A stretch of 55,101 nt of DNA, taken from assembly GCA_016190005.1 (NCBI GenBank), contig JACPRK010000179.1, forward strand, positions 1 to 55,101, read 5' to 3'. A program made the position numbers and the translations under genes. This stretch comes from Candidatus Wallbacteria bacterium (lineage in GTDB: Bacteria; Muiribacteriota; UBA6191; JACPRK01). The notes beneath the pieces were generated by a model. It did no database searches. It was not told the origin of the DNA and worked only from the letters and a program-made list of their open reading frames with translations. Of this stretch, positions 52,183 to 55,101 are shown in pieces. Within the stretch, counting starts at the first letter, position 1. Each line of letters begins with the position of its first letter.

Positions 52183-52809
52183 ATGGACTGGGGTCTGGCG
52201 CGCCGTCAGCTCAATGACGCCCTGCGGCGCATGGCCGAGGAGGCGCACGGCCGGGCGGCCGTGGAGAAGTTCGTCCAGGAGCGGCTGGAAGAGTCGCTCT
52301 CCGGGTGGCTGGAGCAGTGGCTGGGCGGCAAGCCCGGCAGGGGCAAGCGCACCTCCGCCCTGACCGCCGCCGAGCAAGTAGCGCGGTTGCTCAAGCCGCG
52401 CGTCCAGGAGCCGTCCCTCCTCATCGGCGCCGGCACAGGCGCGATGGCTGCTGCGCTCGGAGTCGGTAGCGCCATCGAGTCGGAGGCCTGGCGGCTCCAG
52501 GTCGCGCGTGCCGCATTCCCCGGACTGGCGATCGCCTCCGGCGACTTCTTCCAGACCGAGGGGCGCTGGCGGACAATCGTGGCCGTTGACTACTTGCGAT
52601 CCCTGGCGCGCACCGACGGATACGGACAGCTCAGGGACTTCTTCCCGGCGGTAGCCTCCAGGTTGACCGAGGACGGCAGGCTGTTGCTTTCGGACCTGCA
52701 GGCCTACCAGGACGACTGCGTGGCCCAGCTTGCGGCGCTCGAGTTCGAAATCGAGGAGATCGTGGCCGTCCCCGCCAGCGATCGCATGGTGCTCATCGCC
52801 CAGAAGTAG
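52183..52809 (+). CDS. Class I methyltransferase-like protein, possibly degenerate
   Basis: The protein has 208 residues. The N-terminal 60 are helical and charged. From residue 75 on, a Rossmann-like pattern appears: LLIGAGTGAMAAALG (motif I-like), ESEAWRL (acidic residue after strand 2), IASGDFFQ, IVAVDYLRSL, then RLTEDGRLLLSDL, the strand/loop arrangement of SAM-dependent methyltransferases. No family-specific substrate motif is visible. The Shine-Dalgarno is weak. Nearby lepA and nfeD give no hint of a substrate. The fold call is by pattern only. Confidence 0.6.
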   Translation: MDWGLARRQLNDALRRMAEEAHGRAAVEKFVQERLEESLSGWLEQWLGGKPGRGKRTSALTAAEQVARLLKPRVQEPSLLIGAGTGAMAAALGVGSAIESEAWRLQVARAAFPGLAIASGDFFQTEGRWRTIVAVDYLRSLARTDGYGQLRDFFPAVASRLTEDGRLLLSDLQAYQDDCVAQLAALEFEIEEIVAVPASDRMVLIAQK

Positions 52810-52820
52810 CCGCTCTCGGC

Positions 52821-52836
52821 ACGCCGCTTGCGGCGT
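52821..52836. other. Perfect hairpin after the methyltransferase-like gene
   Basis: ACGCCGC-tt-GCGGCGT, or a 6-bp stem with a CTTG loop, 12 bases after the stop. No T-run follows. It may stabilise the 3' end or assist termination before nfeD. Confidence 0.35.
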
Positions 52837-52955
52837 TCGGGGGCGTCTCAGAGGACGAATCGTTGTATGCTCGACACCGAGCAACGCTCCCTTCCCGGAG
52901 CGCTGCGGGGCGGTCCGCGCCAGCGGCGGCGACGCCCGATCGGGGTGATTGAAAG

Positions 52956-54260
52956 ATGCTCAGATCTCCGTTCCTTCCGGCGGTGCTCTTCGCGCTCCTG
53001 ACGGCGACCACCGTGCGCGCCGAGCCGCCGCCCGGACCGATCTTCGAATGCCGCCTGAAGGGCATGCTGACCGCCTACTCGTCGGACTTTCTGACCCGGG
53101 CCATCGCCGACGCGCGGGCCGCCGGCGCGCAGGCGTTGTTGGTAACGCTGGATACGCCCGGCGGCCTCCTGGAGCCGACCAAACAGATGGTGCAGTCGAT
53201 CCTCAACGCGCCCATGCCGGTCGTCGTCTACGTGTCGCCGGCAGGCTCCTCGGCCAGCTCGGCAGGCACGTTCGTCACGATCGCCGCCCACGTGGCCGCG
53301 ATGGCCCCCGGCACCAACATCGGCGCGGCGCATCCGGTCACCGTCCTGCCGACGGGCGAGAGCGACCACGTGAAGACGATGATGGAGAAGGTGACCAACG
53401 ACACCGTCGCTTACGTGAAGAGCATCGCCGGTTACCGTGGCCGTGACGTGGCTGCCCTGGAGCGGACCGTCCGCGAGAGCGTCTCCTTCACGGCGCGCGA
53501 GGCGCTGGAGAAGAAGATCGTAGACCTCGTGGCGGAGAACCGCACGGAGCTCTTGAGGGCCCTCGAAGGGCGCACCTTCGAGCTGGCCGGCGGCGGCAAG
53601 GTGACGCTGAGGACCGGCGGCGCGGCCGTGGTTCAGCTCGAGATGACGGCCCGGGAGCGGCTCTTCAACGTGGTCGCCGACCCGAACATCGCCTACCTCT
53701 TGCTGATCCTGGGCCTCATCGGAATCGTCTTCGAGATCACCCACCCGGGGACCGGACTGCCGGGAGTAGCCGGCGTGCTCTGCATGGGCTGCGCGGTGAT
53801 CGCCTTCAAGGCGTTGCCCCTTTCCATGACCGGCTTGCTGATGGTGCTTTTCGGCATCGCCTTCCTGGTGGTCGAAGCGCTCTCTCCGACGCACGGCGTG
53901 CTCGGACTGGGCGGGCTGGCAAGTCTGGCCATCGGCTCCTATCTCCTCTTCGACGCGCCGGCCAGCATGCGCGTCGGCTGGGAGTACATCGGCTCCGTCG
54001 TCGGGACCGCGGCCTTCGTTTTTCTGTTCCTGATGTCGCGCGTCGTGGCCGATCTGCGAAGGCCTGTCGTCTCGGGACGCGAAGGCATGATCGGCCAGCT
54101 CGCCCTGGCACGAGAGGACTTCATGGACGAGGGTTCGGTCGCCGTCGAAGGCGAGGTCTGGCGGGCCCTCAACAAGTCGCAGCACAAGATCGTCCAGGGC
54201 GATCGGGTGCGCATCCTGGCCCTGGAGGACGGCCGGCTCCACGTGGGGCGGGTCGAGTGA
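52956..54260 (+). CDS. nfeD: NfeD-family membrane-bound ClpP-class serine protease
   Basis: The protein has 434 residues with a signal peptide (FLPAVLFALLTATTVRA). The ClpP/crotonase-like protease domain has LVTLDTPGGLL, the nucleophile region AGSSASSAGTF (probable Ser102) and a candidate catalytic Lys in MMEKVTND. About four or five transmembrane helices span 235-365, and a C-terminal NfeD OB-fold domain (REGMIGQLALAREDF ... GDRVRILALEDGRLHV) follows. Long NfeD proteins cleave slipin in the archaeal pair studied (PH1510/PH1511) and help organise membrane microdomains. The slipin gene follows 51 bases downstream, the conserved gene order. Confidence 0.93.
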   Translation: MLRSPFLPAVLFALLTATTVRAEPPPGPIFECRLKGMLTAYSSDFLTRAIADARAAGAQALLVTLDTPGGLLEPTKQMVQSILNAPMPVVVYVSPAGSSASSAGTFVTIAAHVAAMAPGTNIGAAHPVTVLPTGESDHVKTMMEKVTNDTVAYVKSIAGYRGRDVAALERTVRESVSFTAREALEKKIVDLVAENRTELLRALEGRTFELAGGGKVTLRTGGAAVVQLEMTARERLFNVVADPNIAYLLLILGLIGIVFEITHPGTGLPGVAGVLCMGCAVIAFKALPLSMTGLLMVLFGIAFLVVEALSPTHGVLGLGGLASLAIGSYLLFDAPASMRVGWEYIGSVVGTAAFVFLFLMSRVVADLRRPVVSGREGMIGQLALAREDFMDEGSVAVEGEVWRALNKSQHKIVQGDRVRILALEDGRLHVGRVE

Positions 54261-54311
54261 TCGGGCGCCTCGTCTGGCGGTCCCGGCAAGTCGTGAAAGA
54301 GGGATGAAGTC

Positions 54312-55052
54312 ATGGAAGTCATGGGAATCACCGGGTTTCTACTGCTCGTCTTCTTCCTCAGCGCCATTCGCATCGTCAACGAGTACGAGCGCGCCGTCGT
54401 CTTCACGCTCGGCCGGTTCGCGGGCGTCAAGGGTCCGGGCCTGTTCCTGGTCTGGCCCGTGATCCAGACGATGGTGCGGGTCGACCTGCGCGTCGTGACG
54501 CTCGACGTGCCGGCGCAGGACGTCATCACGCGGGACAACGTTCCCGTGAAGGTGAACGCCGTCTGCTACTTCCGCGTGATGGACCCGGAGAAGTCCGTGA
54601 TCAAGGTGGCCAACTTCCTCGTCGCCACTTCGCAGATCGCCCAGACCACGCTGCGCAGCGTGCTGGGCGAGTCGGAGCTCGACGAGCTCTTGTCGCACCG
54701 CGAGAAGATCAACGCCAAGCTGCGCGAGATCATCGACGCGCAGACCGATCCCTGGGGCGTGAAGGTGAGTCTGGTCGAGATGAAGGACGTCCTCTTGCCC
54801 GAGAGCATGCAGCGCGCCATGGCCAAGCAGGCCGAGGCCGAGCGGGAGCGTCGCGCCAAGGTCATCGCCGCCGAGGGCGAGCTGCAAGCCAGCGAGAAGC
54901 TGGAGGCCGCCGCCGCCCAGCTTTCCAAGACCCCCAGCGCCATCCAGCTGCGCTACCTGCAGACCCTGGTCGAGATCGCCAGCGAGAACAACTCGACCAC
55001 CATCTTCCCGCTACCGATCGACTTGCTGAGCATGTACTTCAACAAGAAGTGA
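54312..55052 (+). CDS. Slipin (stomatin-like SPFH-domain membrane protein)
   Basis: The protein has 246 residues. An N-terminal hydrophobic hairpin ([14 protein letters not shown]) is followed by an SPFH domain: [55 protein letters not shown]. Then come an Ala/Glu-rich coiled coil ([24 protein letters not shown]) and a hydrophobic end [15 protein letters not shown]. Slipins oligomerise on the inner face of the membrane and are partners or substrates of NfeD. The pair is complete here. Start ATG 54312 has GAGGG upstream. Confidence 0.95.
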   Translation: MEVMGITGFLLLVFFLSAIRIVNEYERAVVFTLGRFAGVKGPGLFLVWPVIQTMVRVDLRVVTLDVPAQDVITRDNVPVKVNAVCYFRVMDPEKSVIKVANFLVATSQIAQTTLRSVLGESELDELLSHREKINAKLREIIDAQTDPWGVKVSLVEMKDVLLPESMQRAMAKQAEAERERRAKVIAAEGELQASEKLEAAAAQLSKTPSAIQLRYLQTLVEIASENNSTTIFPLPIDLLSMYFNKK

Positions 55053-55055
55053 GGC

Positions 55056-55101
55056 TTGAGGCTTCAGGACTCAGGCTTCAGGACTCAGGCTTCAGGACTC
55101 A
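55056..55101. repeat. Heptamer array (GGCTTCA/GGACTCA), running off the window
   Basis: GGCTTGA, GGCTTCA, then alternating GGACTCA and GGCTTCA, cut at the window end. It is the same 14-bp dimer family as the arrays at 49.3-49.5 kb and directly follows the slipin stop. Confidence 0.75.

Overview
The window is GC-rich, densely packed bacterial chromosome from a Gram-negative (diderm) organism. It has a futalosine-pathway menaquinone gene (mqnC), lepA, an NfeD/slipin pair, a eukaryote-like Ser/Thr kinase, two NrnA-like DHH phosphoesterases, a predicted outer-membrane barrel and several very large secreted proteins. These carry cohesin/dockerin-like, PKD, PPC, VIT-VWA and TPR modules and a multi-heme cytochrome head of the FEDDVRPLL...CxxCH type common in Planctomycetota. 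One ends in a Gly-Gly-Gly-Cys, hydrophobic stretch, Arg-cluster tail of the MYXO-CTERM/GlyGly-CTERM kind. This fits an environmental Planctomycetota, Myxococcota or Acidobacteriota-type lineage. I cannot name the phylum with confidence. I see no rRNA, tRNA, CRISPR, insertion sequence or prophage.

Layout. 0-3 kb (minus): mqnC, an outer-membrane barrel and a THEP1-like NTPase, with a repeat-rich left edge. 2.84-3.01 kb: divergent regulatory region with an 11-bp motif and a 12-bp palindrome. 3-4.6 kb (plus): SprT-like/DUF2786 metallopeptidase. 4.6-7.6 kb (minus): a tightly coupled trio (small membrane protein, DHH phosphoesterase, TPR protein). 7.76-8.09 kb (plus): a small acidic protein whose 3' end overlaps the next gene. 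8-29.9 kb (minus): about 22 kb of exported proteins in one direction, in two translationally coupled blocks. The first is a CARDB-like protein followed by a 2775-residue cohesin/dockerin/PKD/PPC protein. The second is a VIT-VWA protein, a 2408-residue TPR protein, an unknown exported protein and a zinc metalloprotease. 30-33.8 kb (plus): an orphan solute-binding lipoprotein with a clear promoter, an NrnA-like protein and a Ser/Thr kinase whose promoter implies a leaderless mRNA. 34-37.5 kb (minus): two adjacent M48 paralogues, of which the upstream one has lost the first zinc His. 37.7-38.7 kb (minus): an AbiEii-like nucleotidyltransferase and a small partner. 39.1-39.3 kb: a promoter-to-terminator non-coding RNA unit with a 6S-like rod fold. 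39.4-49.4 kb (plus): a NUDIX hydrolase and a 3063-residue PKD/cytochrome protein. 49.5-50.2 kb (minus): a DnaQ-like exonuclease. 50.3-55 kb (plus): lepA, a methyltransferase-like protein, nfeD and slipin.

Two themes stand out. First, there is a large investment in exported modular proteins arranged in overlapping operons. The VIT-VWA / mega-TPR / unknown / metalloprotease cassette, and the cohesin-dockerin protein beside it, look like an undescribed surface assembly. Second, at least five loci carry short arrays with an exact 7-bp rhythm but different sequences. One is a head-to-head inverted pair between convergent genes and has been read into the C terminus of the giant PKD protein as a 7-residue repeat. 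All functional calls rest on motifs and context read by eye; no database search was possible.
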